NCBI GenBank assembly: GCA_018340375.1
Contig: JAFFJZ010000106.1
Coordinates: 1 to 64,000, forward strand
Direction: 5' to 3'
DNA: 64,000 nucleotides
From: Gonatopus flavifemur
Lineage: Eukaryota > Arthropoda > Insecta > Hymenoptera > Dryinidae
In this document: in pieces, positions 23,710-36,126 of the stretch
How the letters are laid out: each line of letters begins with the position of its first letter
How positions within the stretch are numbered: position 1 is the first letter of the stretch
Notes under the pieces: generated by a model
Seen by the model: the letters and a program-made list of their open reading frames with translations, nothing else
Database searches by the model: none
Told to the model about the DNA's origin: nothing
Made by a program: the position numbers and the translations under genes

Positions 23710-26563
23710 TCAATCTTCATCTTCTCCGTGGTTGATATTTTTATTCAATGTTTTATAAATTGATACGAGTTTGGACGTTTTTTCGTTTCCCAAACGATTT
23801 CGTGTCTGATTTTGAATATAGCTCAAATTGGAGAAAATTCGTTCAATAGAACCTGAGCTTGCTACACTATTCATTAGAATTAAAACGAAATTTACAAACT
23901 CTTTATTAATTTCTTTAGTTTTCAAAAGGGATTTCCACCATGCAGTAGGAGTAACATCATCACAAATTTCCTTCGAAAAATGCGATTCAGGGAATGGATA
24001 AGTTTGTGCCTCAAAATTCACAATCATAGGCATAAACTGAACATCAATTTCATTTTTCAACCATTCTATCGCTTCACTTCGTTGTTCAGCAGTTAAAGAT
24101 AATCCTTTATTGATGTATTTTGGATTCAGCATATAAGCTACCATATGGGCAGGTGTTATTGACTGCTGCATCCGTTTCTTCAAGATGGTTTCTTGCTCTT
24201 TTGATTGTAAATTCTCATTCTAAGGGCAAATAAAAAAAAAAACACTGTAATTCATGGTGGTAGAGCCTACAAATTCGACTACATTTTAATTTATTTCGTT
24301 CAGATTTAAATTTAGTTGAATAAAAAGCATGGATTAATAAATCAAAGTTTAATGCGAAAAAATTCTTAATATCACACGGAGAAAACTATTAATATGAATT
24401 ACGATGTTTATATTACAACTGTGGTACATACTCCATTATGGTGGGAAAAACCACGAATATGCGAGAGTTTACCATAAGTTTCTTCGAATTCAAGATGCGG
24501 CTTGATGACCGTACACAGAGAAAAAGATGTAGGAATTTTTACTATTCTTCATGCTAAACCTGAAACAGGAAGGTTGGTAGAATCATTTTTTACATGAAAA
24601 TACGGAAGATTATGAATGAATAGCCAAATTTTACAAAGCGTATAGTAAAATTTCCCACAGCGTATAGTAAAATTTGGCTATTCATTTATAATCTTCCGTA
24701 TTCTCATGTAAAAATCGATTTCACAAACCTTTCTGTTCCAGGTTTAGCATGAAAAATATTGAAAACTCTTATATCTTTCTCTCCGTTTACAGAGAATTAT
24801 GGTTTCTATTGTCATAATCAAGAATAATCTCATGAGTATTATGCTTTTTTTAATAATCTTTAATCTCAATTTTCCTCCGTGTATATTCAATATAAAAAGC
24901 TTCATAATATCGAATATACCACAAAAGAATTTTACTTTGAAAATTATCGTGCAATCCAAATAACTGGTGAATAAGTAGAAATTACCTAAAAGATTATTCC
25001 ACATACAGTAAAGTTTGTTGGAAATATTATTTGCGATTGCTTTGGAAACCACTGAATTTTCCTGGACTCACAGTGAAATTGTGGAGTCTTTTTTGTCCCA
25101 CCATTTCATCGTTACTTCAATTTCACGGTAATTTCTCAAGTAAAATTCTTCCATTGCATGATTAATTAATAATTGCTCACCTGAATAATATTCAACCAAT
25201 AAAAAACGGTATCGGATATTGTTGCACTCTCAGCTTGGAGTGCATCTAATGCTTCTGAAATTGGTTTTAATTGTTTGCAGAATTGTTTTGCCTCTTTGTA
25301 TAATCCAATGTTATTCACAGTATTTATAATATTTTGGGGAAAATCACATTCATGTTCGTCTACTATTTTCATATAAATATTACGATTATGCAAAAATGTT
25401 CGTAGACATGTTATTTGGCTGTTCCAACGTGTTTCGCCTGGTAACTGTGGTTTCAAAGAATCTTTGTTTTCTTTTAACCATCCATTCGGTTTGTGATGAT
25501 TGCGAAAATGTTTTTGAACTTCGATAACATGTTTCATTATGCTATTCATATTTGATGACAAGTCTTGTCCGGCAAGATTTAAATAATGTGAGGCACAACC
25601 ATATGAAATAAAAATTTCTGCTTGATTCCGATATGATTTCTGCAATTCTTCTCGCATTTTTTTCATTTTTGCTTCATTATCAGAGACAAAACTGTGTACT
25701 TTACAACCATATTGCGTTTCCGCTATCATTTTTGCTTCTCTAACCAATTCCAAACAATATTCTGCTGTTTTCTCGTTAGATCCAGCATCCACTGCGGACA
25801 CGAAATATGAATTTTCGCCATTCGATACACAATGTGCAATTATTGGATCGTTATGACAATTTGACCAGCCATCCGGCATCAAAGTTACATATTTACCACT
25901 AAGATCATTTTTTGCATCTTCTAGGAGATTGGAATGCACTTCATCGATCAAGACGTTGCCTAACTGTGTACGATTAGGTGGTTTATACCTCGGCCGTAGT
26001 GAATGGATCATATTTTCAAATAATTTGGAATTTGCCACATTAAATGGTATATTGCACCCATAAAAAAATTTTGCAATTGTCAAATCACATTTGTCTTTCT
26101 GAGCCAAACTTGTTTTAATCATGTAATTCGAACTATTTATCTTGGGCTGAATTATCTTTACTTTCTTTACAGATGTGTCATTGCCAGTCGCTCTCGATTT
26201 TCTTTTCAACATTTTTTCTTCTGTTCCATTTTTCTTTTCAATAGCTTCAACATTGAATAAATCACTAATAGCATTATATTTACCATCTTTCTCACATGAA
26301 ACTTTTTTTGCACATTTGCTTAAATGAGTTTTCAGTCTACCTGCACGGTTACTGATTATGCTAGCACAAGAATTACATTTTTGTTTTTTAGAGGTTTTAG
26401 AATCATCTTCGGTATTTTCTACAGTTGTAAAGTGTTGCCATACAACATCTTTGTGACGACCAGCATATTTTTTCTTCAATGTTGTTTTTGTGTCTTGTAT
26501 AACCTCTAATTCCGAACTGTCACTTTCACTTGCAAGATCATCGTGATTCTCACTCTCATCCAT
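23710..26563 (-). CDS. hAT transposase, BED finger plus dimerisation domain, two exons
   Basis: Exon 1 is 26563-25181 and exon 2 is 24219-23710. The intron 25180-24220 starts GTGAGC and ends CCCTTAG in phase 0, giving about 630 residues. Residues about 36-88 form a BED-type zinc finger (VWQHF; Cys63-x2-Cys66, His80, Cys84). The middle holds a DUF659-like hAT catalytic region with MPDGWSN and FVSDNEAKM as likely acidic-residue sites. Exon 2 ends with the hAT C-terminal dimerisation segment (SSGSIERIFSNLSYIQNQTRNRL). No stop or frameshift was seen, so the gene may be functional. The intron is enlarged by nested MITEs. The enzyme would act on the CAGGG termini. Confidence 0.9.
24374..24884. mobile_element. 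Nested ACACGGAG-type MITEs in the hAT intron
   Basis: The outer termini (ACACGGAGAAAAC at 24374; its counterpart near 24884) enclose a second palindrome at about 24515-24793 with ends ACACAGAGAAAAAGAT. The inner one has long arms around cataatcttccgtatttt...; both lack coding sequence. Edges are approximate. Confidence 0.6.
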
Positions 26564-26910
26564 GTTGTTAATATCGATTTGTGTATTGATATTGATGAGT
26601 GATAATAATATGTATGAATACGTAAATTATATTCTATATTTTTCTCTCGATGTTTCCAATTACTTGAACTATACGTCTTTCTGGTCGATTACTAAACTAC
26701 TGCTCTAAAGATCTTTGTCCATGAAATACGTTGAATCGCATCGTTGTGATCGTCGATTGTTGATTGGTCTTTGGTGATGAAAGTTGAATTTGGTATAATA
26801 CTCAATTGTTCCAACTTTGAAACACAAATTGTTCGCGAAAATATCACTGAATAAGAACTGACCATTCGACATCTGGTGGTGAAAATAGGCAAGCATTGAG
26901 CTCTATATAC

Positions 26911-27073
26911 CAGAGCTGCCAGATGAGCTCCAACGCTGAGGGGAAATGTACCCCCACCATCACCTCATATATGTATGTGTTGTAAGTGTTACTTACCAAT
27001 ACTTACGACTATTATATACATGAAGTGATGGTAGGGGTACTCTTCCCCTGAGCGTCAGAGCTCATCTGGCAGC
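26911..27073. mobile_element. Palindromic MITE, GCTGCCAGATGAGCTC termini
   Basis: About 163 bp. Both ends read GCTGCCAGATGAGCTC (reverse complement on the right), with GTACCCC(C/T)ACC in the arms. TATATAC occurs just outside both sides, but the exact duplication is unclear. Confidence 0.65.
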
Positions 27074-27112
27074 TATATACATACTGCAGTGTGCGCGTCA
27101 ATGTAAAAGTTC

Positions 27113-27532
27113 CCTGGCGAAAATTTTTGTCATAATTTCTCATACACTGAGAAAACAGATATCTTGAAAAATACCATAATTTATGGATTTTCAGCGCTGG
27201 TCTGACTCGAGTCGGAATATTCACTTGCATGAATCTCTAAAAGTACCATAATTTCTTGGACTTTTTGAAATAAGTATGGTACCTTCCGTATAAAAGTCCA
27301 AGACATTATGGTACTTTTAGAGGTTTTTTCAGGTAAATATTTAGACTCGGTCAGACCAGTGCAGAAAATCCATGAATTATGGTACTTTTTAAGATACCTT
27401 TTTCTCCGTGTAATTTCTCATAGTCCCAATTCATGGAAAAAATATGAGAAAGGACAATAGAATTTCTCATATTTTCTCCATGAATTGGGACTATGAGAAA
27501 TTATGACAAAAATTTTCGCCAGGATTGGCAAC
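27113..27532. mobile_element. Outer foldback MITE (CCTGGCGAAAATTTTTG termini)
   Basis: The arms run inward from 27113 and 27532 (CCTGGCGAAAATTTTTGTC on both strands). Without the 268-bp inner insertion and one 10-bp duplication it would be about 142 bp, almost a perfect hairpin. No coding sequence. Confidence 0.75.
27144..27411. mobile_element. Inner MITE with 10-bp target duplication
   Basis: Termini ACACTGAGAAAAC and ACACGGAGAAAAAG (reverse strand), long imperfect palindromic arms containing taccataat, and a perfect 10-bp duplication AATTTCTCAT at 27134-27143 and 27412-27421. A duplication of 9-10 bp fits Mutator-like transposition, but with no transposase the family is not proven. Confidence 0.85.
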
Positions 27533-27557
27533 CGTGAGAGAGATGGAACACCATCAT

Positions 27558-27697
27558 AGATGCCAGAATTGACACGAAACCGTTGCTACACAAAGACGCA
27601 ATGTACGTACGTTTGAATATGTGATACGTGCGTGTCTTCACAACTACGTGAAATTGCGCTCATGTGAGTAACGGTTTCGTGTCAATTCTGGCATCAC
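27558..27697. repeat. Palindrome GATGCCAGAATTGACACG
   Basis: About 140 bp inverted repeat; the arms share gatgccagaattgacacg and cgaaaccgtt. Likely another MITE. Confidence 0.6.
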
Positions 27698-27972
27698 TGA
27701 ACACTATACAATATAAAAAGATAGAATCTCCACCGTTCGCGTTTCTCTCTTCTGTTTTACGTTAAATAGACAAAGGTAAAAGTGCCATCGTTCGCACCCC
27801 TTTCTCAATGCAAGTTTTTACACTGACGCGCTCACTCCAGTATGTATATACAGCTCAATGTTAGCAAGTGCCCGACATTGCAGTTGCCTGAAGATCGATG
27901 ATTCGTGAATCCGAGAATGATCACCAAAAGTTTCTAGCCCTCGTCAAATAGCCACAAACTTAACCGCTTTCA

Positions 27973-28244
27973 CGGAAAAAATTAGTCATCCAAATTTTTG
28001 TTGACTAGTACGGCACTTTTGGACAAAGCACAAATTTAAGAAGAATTCGTACACTGGATTTCAATAATTCGTTGACTCTTCTCATTATTTCGACAATGGA
28101 ATCCATTTTTCATTTTGGTCGTCGAAATAACAGGAAGAGTCAACGAATTATTAAAATCCAGTGTACGAATTCTTCTCGAATTTGTGCCTCGTCTAAAAGT
28201 AACATACTTAGTCAACGAAAATTTAGACCACTTTTTTTCGTGTA
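27973..28244. mobile_element. Foldback MITE, ACGGAAAAAA-type end
   Basis: About 270 bp with long arms: the left arm contains aagaattcgtacactggat and the right arm its complement. The outer ends are cacggaaaaaatt and (reverse) acacgaaaaaaagt. No coding sequence. Confidence 0.7.
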
Positions 28245-29497
28245 AGTCCACGTTTTACTGAATTTCGAGTAATTTTTTGTTAACACATTTTCTCCGTATG
28301 ATTGGTTGAAGTGAGAGATTTTTCTTTGCGATCCACATTATCTGACAATATTCTGAAAGCGTTCTTTCCTCGTGTCTATATCATCTTAATTCCGTTGAAA
28401 CTCATATGGAACCATCATAAAATCATCCATGAAGGATAGTCATGATGATCATGTAATTAAGAACGAAGAAACAGTGTGCTGATTATTAGCAGAGTATTTT
28501 TCCACATGGTCTTCACCCTTTTAATTGTCTGGAAATTATAGGACCTTTCAGAATGCAATTTATTCGCGTGGGAATTTTTTGACCAATTTTGACCACAAAT
28601 TTTGAAAAAATCCAGACCGGCAGAAATTGGTTAAAACCACAATAAAAACCAGGGGTGGCTAAAATGGTTTCAACCCTGAACGCTCTTGCTGGAGCATCAC
28701 ATATTACTGCGTGAACTTCATGGATCATGAATGAATCCTTCATTTTTCATCTCTATATATTCAGTGATGAATTCATTCAAGATTTCATTACATTTCATAG
28801 GTTTAGAGTACCCATGATATGCTGAAATAAAAAATGGTTTCCCACGATAATCCAAATGAACAACTTGTCCTAAAATTGGCCAAAGTTGGCTTTTTGAACT
28901 CTTTGATAAAGGGAGGCCATCGATGCTCAGATTTATTTGTATTATATCTCCTTGGGATTAAATCAATTTCTCACAATTATTGAAGTAATCGGTCAAGGCT
29001 CTGTGTGAGCCATAATAAAAGGAAGATCCTGAAGGAGTTTCCTTAGTCAATTTACATTGAGGTGTTTTTAACAAAGTTCGAGCATCGGCAGGTATGTTTT
29101 CATGCCCATGTTGTCTCATACCTTTCAATAATTGCGTTAAGGCTATTTGCGTTATATTATTTTGAATAGCCCAAGTTGTCAAAAACTTTCGTAAAGATAC
29201 ATCAACGTCATGATTTAAATACTCATCATCTCCAATTTCAATATCATCATCCAAATCTGATGAACTGGACGAATCGGATTCATGAATATCTTCGATAAAG
29301 TCTAAGTTGTCTTTCGGAAATTCATTTTCATTTTCCACAGTGATTTTTTCTATATGTACGGGACTTCTTGAAATGGGTTCTTGGTTGATTTGTTCACCTA
29401 TGATGCTTTGTAATTCACATTCTTGACTTCCATCGGATGAAGAATCGTGTGTATCTAACATTGGTCGTTTTCGCCGGTATTTTTGACTCCGTGACAA

Positions 29498-30778
29498 ATC
29501 TTTATAATCTTTTCTTTAAGCCATTTCCGTATTCTAAATAGTCATTTCCAACACAGTATATGTCACATCTAAAAAGTATCGTTATAAAGCCATTAGAAGA
29601 CACTGATATGCCTTACGAAAGTTGAATGTATCTTACAAATAGTCCATGAAATTCATATGATGTAATTTCTCCAATTCAATCTAATCTGAATGTTTTGAAT
29701 TTTTGACATCGTTTGGATGAATTCATGCGGTTTTACAATTATCATGAGTACATCACAATGCATATCCTTGATGGAAATGAAACGTGCAAATAAACTTCCA
29801 GGTGAAATGTTTACAGAGTTAATTGAAAGAAAATCGGAAGTTGGCTGACACTTTGAAAATCGTAATTAGTTGCTTGGAAGTGTGGCCAAATTTGGGACAT
29901 GCCCAAATCGTTAGCAAAACGTTTTCACAAAAATTTGAGTTAGTTCAATTCCTAACATATTTATGAAATGTGTGAATCAAAGGGAGCTCGTACGTTTTTT
30001 GAACGCTCATTACACTCTTTTGCTGAGAAGAGTTAACTCATGTTCATCGGACTATCTGGACATTTTCCTCATCCTTAGTGAACGCAGTTTCTTTGCCAGG
30101 GATAATTTTTATATCATAAGTATTCTTCACATAAATTTAATTATATAATTAAAAACATTTTCTAAGTATGATCGGATTTCATACATGAAGTCAACGAATT
30201 ACGCAAATCTGAAGATTAAATATCATTTCCGTTGGAAATGTACTAAAAATTCTCCAAACTTATCTGGTTTTCTCAAGTAACTTCCTACATTCGGCAGCGA
30301 TTGAATTATTAAAATCAAACAAGTTATTGCAGTTAGTGCAATAAATAATTCATATCATTGATGTCTGTACATATGATTATACAAGGCCTCAAAATGAATC
30401 TGAATTGTCAGGCCTGAAAAAAACGTTTTTTTTTTAGATTTTCTGTTTAGGTAACGTAAGATACTGTATTCCTGATCATTTTCCTAACCTTTCGACCGTT
30501 TCATATTTTTTTGAATGATTATTTGCAAACTCGTTCGGAGGAATTGAATCTTATTGTAATGTGCGGGCTACATGTACATCTACTCACTCTTTTTCATCAA
30601 ATACAAACTCGTAAAATCAATTTTTCTCAGAATATAAAGTGGTCGGATTTAGGAAAGTAGTCGGAAATAGATGAATTCACGTTATGAAAAAAAAATTGAA
30701 GAAAATGAACTTTCAAAGACATTTTCGTGTATGTTTTGAGGGCGACCGCAGATCCTAGGGTTACTAGATCTCTTTCAT
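29498..30778. other. Region upstream of the CACTA transposase, no gene seen
   Basis: AT-rich with short open stretches only. Earlier exons or the CACTA terminus may lie here but I could not identify them. Confidence 0.4.
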
Positions 30779-30899
30779 ACACGGAAAAAAAGATGATGTT
30801 GGATTTACAACATTTCGTTCGATCACCATAGAAACCCCTAATATTTCTATGGTGATCGAACGAAACATTGTAAATCCAACATCATCTTTTTTTCCGTGT
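30779..30899. mobile_element. Near-perfect 121-bp palindromic MITE
   Basis: Arms of about 56 bp are exact apart from one or two positions around an 8-10-bp loop (cccctaat). Ends are ACACGGAAAAAAAGATG. The arm identity suggests recent insertion or ongoing gene conversion. Confidence 0.8.
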
Positions 30900-33800
30900 A
30901 CATCATTTTTCTTTGTGAACTAAAAAAAACCCAAACAAATCGTGAAATTCAAAATTTACTCGGAGTTTGAAAAAAAACGTGTTTTTTGGAAGAAAAAATA
31001 GTTGAAGTTGTTGTGAGAATTGTTTAAGAATAATTTTTGAGAAATCTTTGTGGTTCACATTAGAGAAGAATACAGAACTGAAGGATAAGCTCCGTGTTCG
31101 TTTAATTTGGATGTCGAACTTTTTTACAATCTTACACACCAGTTTATAATCATTGTCAAAATGAAAACTGCAGGAAACGTGCCTTTCTCATTATTTCACG
31201 TTGGAAAAATTTTTTTCACACCTCAAATCTACATGAAAATATATAAAAAATTTCGCTTGATTCAATTATTTTGTGCATACCTGAACAAGTTCCCAAGAAA
31301 AACGCGTTTTTTCAGACCTTGTGATTCAAACTCCCCCCTTGAGGGCATTTCCTGGCGGATAAATTTTGTTGAATTTTATCAACTTTTTCGGACACTGAAG
31401 TTTCAGTAAAATTCCACAAACGTCAATAGGAGTCAACAAATTTGATTAAAAGTTATGAAATATTGTGAACAATTATTGAATTTTACCAAAATTTTGTTGG
31501 ATTTGGTTGAATGGTACTGATTTTCAATGAAAACCTAATGTCCCAAAAGTGAACGAAATCCAATGAAATTCAATGAAATTTTTCCACCAGGGTTGACCAT
31601 GTGTGAAGTTGCTAGATCCCTCCTCCTAAGTTTCCTCAATGATTAATCAATATTATCGATTTCAATTAGCAAAAAAATCTTCTTCAGATATCAAAGAAAA
31701 ATGTAGCTACTCATTATTTTTCATTGTATTTATCCATCTTTGAGAGAGCTGGAAAGAGAAATTTCGCATCTAGTAACTTTGTCAGAAAGATGGTAAATGT
31801 TCTTCAGCCCTCAATGCTAATGACAAACATTTCAAACTTTTCAATTAAGATTTCACACGGAGTCATCTCATATTGCTAAACACAACCGTTTTATGAAACA
31901 CAATGAATTTTAATCAATTAATACTTATTAATATTCGATCATATCCATAAAAATTGTTTATGACAAGGATAGCATACATCATGATTATGAATGCATTTAT
32001 CAATCCCTGATAAATAGGTTTGAGAAGTGAGTACATAATTTGTGTACAAATTATATCAATCTATGAACTCGAGGAAATTCGAAATATCTTGATCTCGAAA
32101 AAATTCGAAATATCTTGATCTCGAGAAAATTCGAAATATCTCGATCTCGAGAAAATTTTAAATTGATATTCATTTTATGTAACTTATAATCAAGGAAGAA
32201 AGTTATAACAGATGTTATGGCCATGTGACAGAATAATATTCCATGCAATGGTATCTATGAAGGATTTCTTTCTCCTAATCAAATATCATTCCTATGAAAC
32301 GAAAGATTTTGAACTGCATAAAGTATTCCATCAGGTGGAAAACCGTTTCATTCACTAAAATAAAATTTCATTGATCTAAAAAAATATTTTATAGATACCA
32401 TTGAATGAAGTATTATTTCGTCTCAATCACGTATTTTTCTCAGTGTTCGCGACAACTTTGATTATCCAGATAAAACTTGGTAGGTTTTTTTTAATCATTT
32501 CACTGTTCATCTTGCTTTATTGAGTAGTCTGATGTTTTGATTGGAATAATTTTAATGAATCAGAAAACCAAGATTCAAGGAATTGAGAACGAGAAAAAAG
32601 AAAGTTGTATTTATCATCGATATAAACCATAAGGCAAACCCTACATGTATATTCATTGATCCATTTCATTTATTTTCATTAAGAAAAAACCACGATTTAT
32701 AGTACTCAGAGTGAATATATTTACATAATGTTGCGTACCAGTAGTTTTATGTACCCATATATGTACATCTAAAGGCAAATTCATTCCTATTTATGTTTGG
32801 TGTCTTTGAAATTCTTCTTTGAAATTAAAGATATTTCCCTAAACAATTTCTGAATGAGAAATGGTTATGAAATCACAAGGTACGCAACCTATCAGTCGGA
32901 ATTTCGTGTCACACAAGTTTTTTCACTTAGATACTGATGAATATGGAATAAGAAACATTATTCAACATCAATCACCAATAACATCAACTAATAATGAAGA
33001 ATGCTACTTCCCCAATAATATTAATCGTTGAATAGATGAAATTGGATAAGTCAAGAATCGTCCTCAGAATTAACAGTTTCTCAATTCGCTACCTTGATAA
33101 CACTTATCGTTGACAGTGAAACTCTAGAATTCCATTCGTACAATACCTTCAAGTTCAGAAGAGCTTTATGAGGTTTTGAATACTAATAAGGATGGATTTT
33201 CATTTTCCACATGCATATAAAATGATGAGATTACTAGTACGTATCACTGATTAGATATATTGAATTTTTCTATTGCTGCTTTAAATTCGAATTCCCATAA
33301 TTGTTCACTATTTTCAATAATGAGGTAAAATACATTGTACACAAATTTTTTGAATTTCCATGAAAAATTGTAACACTAACAGTGTAATGCAGAAAAATCA
33401 AAGCACGAGAAATCAAATATCAGCGATTCAAACATTTCGTTGTGTATTTTGCCACATACCAGCAGTTGATTCATGGTATTTTCTTGCTTCAAGCTAATTT
33501 TCCCTTATAAATAACCTGTAATCAAATACATTCATTGAGATCAGTTTTTGCAATTAATTCACGAAATTTTTTGAATGTCAATACATGGTTATTTCACAAT
33601 GTTACTCTTATTAATTGATATTTCATAGATATTATACAGAATTCAAGAATTATTATGCAGTATCTAACAATTTCACATTCACATGCAAGTTATAACTAAA
33701 CGGAAATAATAACTGATTTGATCCGACAAAATCAAAACGTGGAAATTATTTGAGGTTAAGTTCATAAAACATTGCGGGATTTTTGAATTAATAATCAATT

Positions 33801-33950
33801 CTAATTCATACATACTTGTTTCTGTGAATTCGTGGTCTATCCTTCGTATCCTTTACACGAATCACTATCAACTCGACACGTGAAATTACACTTCACACGT
33901 GGATTCAATTCACAGTTCACAGTTACTGAACATCAAGACGCAACCGAGAC
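30900..33950. other. AT-rich non-coding interval
   Basis: No coding signal. 32070-32155 has four near-copies of gaaattcgaaatatcttgatctc. About 32224-32456 is a degenerate inverted repeat matching the CACTGAG-type MITE at 60553 (shared aatggtatctat). The rest is unassigned. Confidence 0.45.
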
Positions 33951-34095
33951 GTGTCTGTGAAGTTGGCATATCAAATGTCAGCATCGCACAAAAAAGCACC
34001 AGTTCTAGTCGCATCCACTATAGTTCTACAGTTCTTGATAAGTTACAACAATAGTTCCGGGTAAATTTGTGAAAAGAATCAATTTTGAAAAAATG

Positions 34096-34555
34096 ATATG
34101 CTAAGTTCTTCTACAATATGACAGCATCGCAGGGAAAATGGATGGAAATGGACTGTATCTCGGAGTTCTAGGGATGATTGGGATGCGAGGATGTCAAAAC
34201 AAGGGAGTTCTAATGCTAGGAGTGCTTGGGAAATTTTTTTCAGGAATTAAATGGAATGATATGCTGAGTTCTTCTACAATATGACAGCATCGCAGGGGTA
34301 ATGGAAGGAAATTGACTATATCTAGGAGTTCTAGGGATGATTGGGATGCGAGGATGTCGAAACAAGGGAGTTCTGATGCTAGGAGTGCTTAAGAAATTTT
34401 TTTCGGGAATTAAATGAAGAGACATGAGGAGTTCTTCTACGATGTAGTAGCAGCGCAGGTGAAACCGCTGGAAGTGGACTATATCTCGGAGTTCTACGGC
34501 TGATTGGCATGTGAGGATGTCAAGGAACGAGAGTTCTGATGTTGGGAGTGATCAG
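34096..34555. repeat. 163-bp repeat, three copies (left arm)
   Basis: Copies start near 34104, 34266 and 34430 at agttcttctac and share tctaggagttctagggatga and gggatgcgaggatgtc. The right arm has only two (near 39066 and 39228 in reverse), so the arms are unequal. Confidence 0.85.
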
Positions 34556-34559
34556 GGAG

Positions 34560-36126
34560 TCAATTGGGAGTCCCAGAGGATCGGGAGTTCCGACCAGCAT
34601 ATCATTGAGAATCGAGAGTTCTGATCAGCATATCCTAGAGAATCGATAGTACTGACCAGCATATCATTAAAAATCGATAGTTCTGACCAGCATATCGTTG
34701 AATATCAACAGTTCTGAGCAGCAAATCATTGGGAATCAATTGTTCTGACCAGCATATCATGGAAAATCGATAGTTCTGACCAGCATATCATGGAAAATCA
34801 ATAGATCTGACCAGCATATCATAGAAAATCGATAGTTCTGACCAGCATATCATGGAAAATGGAGAGTTCTGACCAGCATATCATGGAAAATGGGGAGTTC
34901 TGATGAGCATATCATAGAAAATCGATAGTTCTGACCAGCATATCATGGAGAATCGATAGTTCTGACCAGCATATCATAGAGAATCGATAGTTCTGACCAG
35001 CATATCATGGAGAATCGATAGTTCTGACCAGCATATCATGGAGAATCGATAGTTCTGACCAGCATATCATGGAAAATCAATAGTTCTGACCAGCATATCA
35101 TGGAAAATCAATAGTTCTGACCAGCATATCATGGAAAATGGGGAGTTCTGATGAGCATATCATAGAAAATCGATAGTTCTGACCAGCATATCATGGAGAA
35201 TCGATAGTTCTGACCAGCATATCATGGAAAATGGAGAGTTCTGATGAGCATATAATATAAAATCGATAGTTCTGATCGGCATACCATAGAAAATCGATAG
35301 TTCTGACCAGCATATCATAGAAAATCGATAGTCCTGACCAGCATATCATGGAAAATCGATAGTTCTGACCAGCATATCATAGAAAATCGATAGTTCTGAG
35401 CAGCATATCATGGAAAATCAATAGTTCTGACCAGCATATCATAGAAAATCAAAAGTTCTGATCGGCATATCATGGGAAATGGAGAGTTCTGATGAGCATA
35501 TCATGGAAAATGGAGAGTTCTGACCAGCATATCATAGAAAATCGATAGTTCTGATCGGCATATCATGGAAAATGGAGAGTTCTGATGAGCATATCATGGA
35601 AAATGAAGAGTTCTGACCAGCATATCATGGAAAATCGGTAGTTCTGACCAGCATATCATGGAAAATCGATAGTTCTGATCAGCATATCATAGAGAATGAA
35701 GGGTTCTGATGAGCATATCATAGAAAATCGATAGTTCTGATCGGCATATCATGGAAAATGGAGAGTTCTGATGAGCATATCATATAAAATCGATAGTTCT
35801 GATCGGCATATCATAGAAAATCGATAGTTCCGACCAGCATATCATTGGAAATCGATAGTTCTGACCAGCATATCATAGAAAATGAATAGTTCTGACCAGC
35901 ATATCATAGAAAATCGATAGTTCTGACCAGCATATCATGGAGAATCGATAGTTCTGACCAGCATATCATATAAAATCGATAGTTCTGATCGGCATATCAT
36001 AGAAAATCGATAGTTCCGACCAGCATATCATAGAAAATCGATAGTTCTGACCAGGATCTCATGGGAAATGGAGAGTTCTGACCAGCATATCATGGAAAAT
36101 GGAGAGGTCTGATGAGCATATCATAG
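34560..36126. repeat. 31-bp tandem array, left arm
   Basis: About 50 copies of a 31-bp unit (atcgatagttctgaccag + catatcatrgara). Variant units with gatgagcatatcat or gatcggcatatcat recur at intervals, hinting at higher-order repeats. Confidence 0.95.

Larger units (their letters stand above)
22835..28678 (-). mobile_element. hAT element, 5.84 kb, with 8-bp target duplication
   Basis: Ends read CAGGGTTGAAA at both termini (reverse complement at 28668-28678). The flanks are a perfect 8-bp duplication AACGCTCT (22827-22834 and 28679-28686), the length expected for hAT. It contains a two-exon transposase gene with no interruption. Its non-coding parts have collected several MITEs (22992-23253, 24374-24884, 26911-27073, 27113-27532, 27973-28244), which explains the large size. 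Confidence 0.95.
21623..29497 (-). pseudogene. CACTA/EnSpm transposase, split by a hAT insertion
   Basis: The N-terminal piece (29497-28958) encodes an acidic linker and a block (LRKFLTTWAIQNNITQIALTQLL, DARTLLKTP) typical of insect EnSpm-type transposases. A further block continues past an in-frame TAA at 28958-28960 (INLSIDGLPLSKSSKSQLWPILG), then shifts frame near 28735 to CDAPARAF. There the hAT element (22835-28678) interrupts it. Reading resumes at 22826 with a CxxC...CxxC-like TGYSGCGKCED and the long C-terminal block 22747-21623 (MHLICLGVVKLLL, RKPRSLDEFSRWKATEFR, YNVHNSLHL, SAFPFENYFRRLKKMLRK). After removing the hAT and one copy of AACGCTCT the frame is continuous. This family is a DDE-type cut-and-paste enzyme. 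The copy is inactive. I could not find the CACTA termini. Confidence 0.82.
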
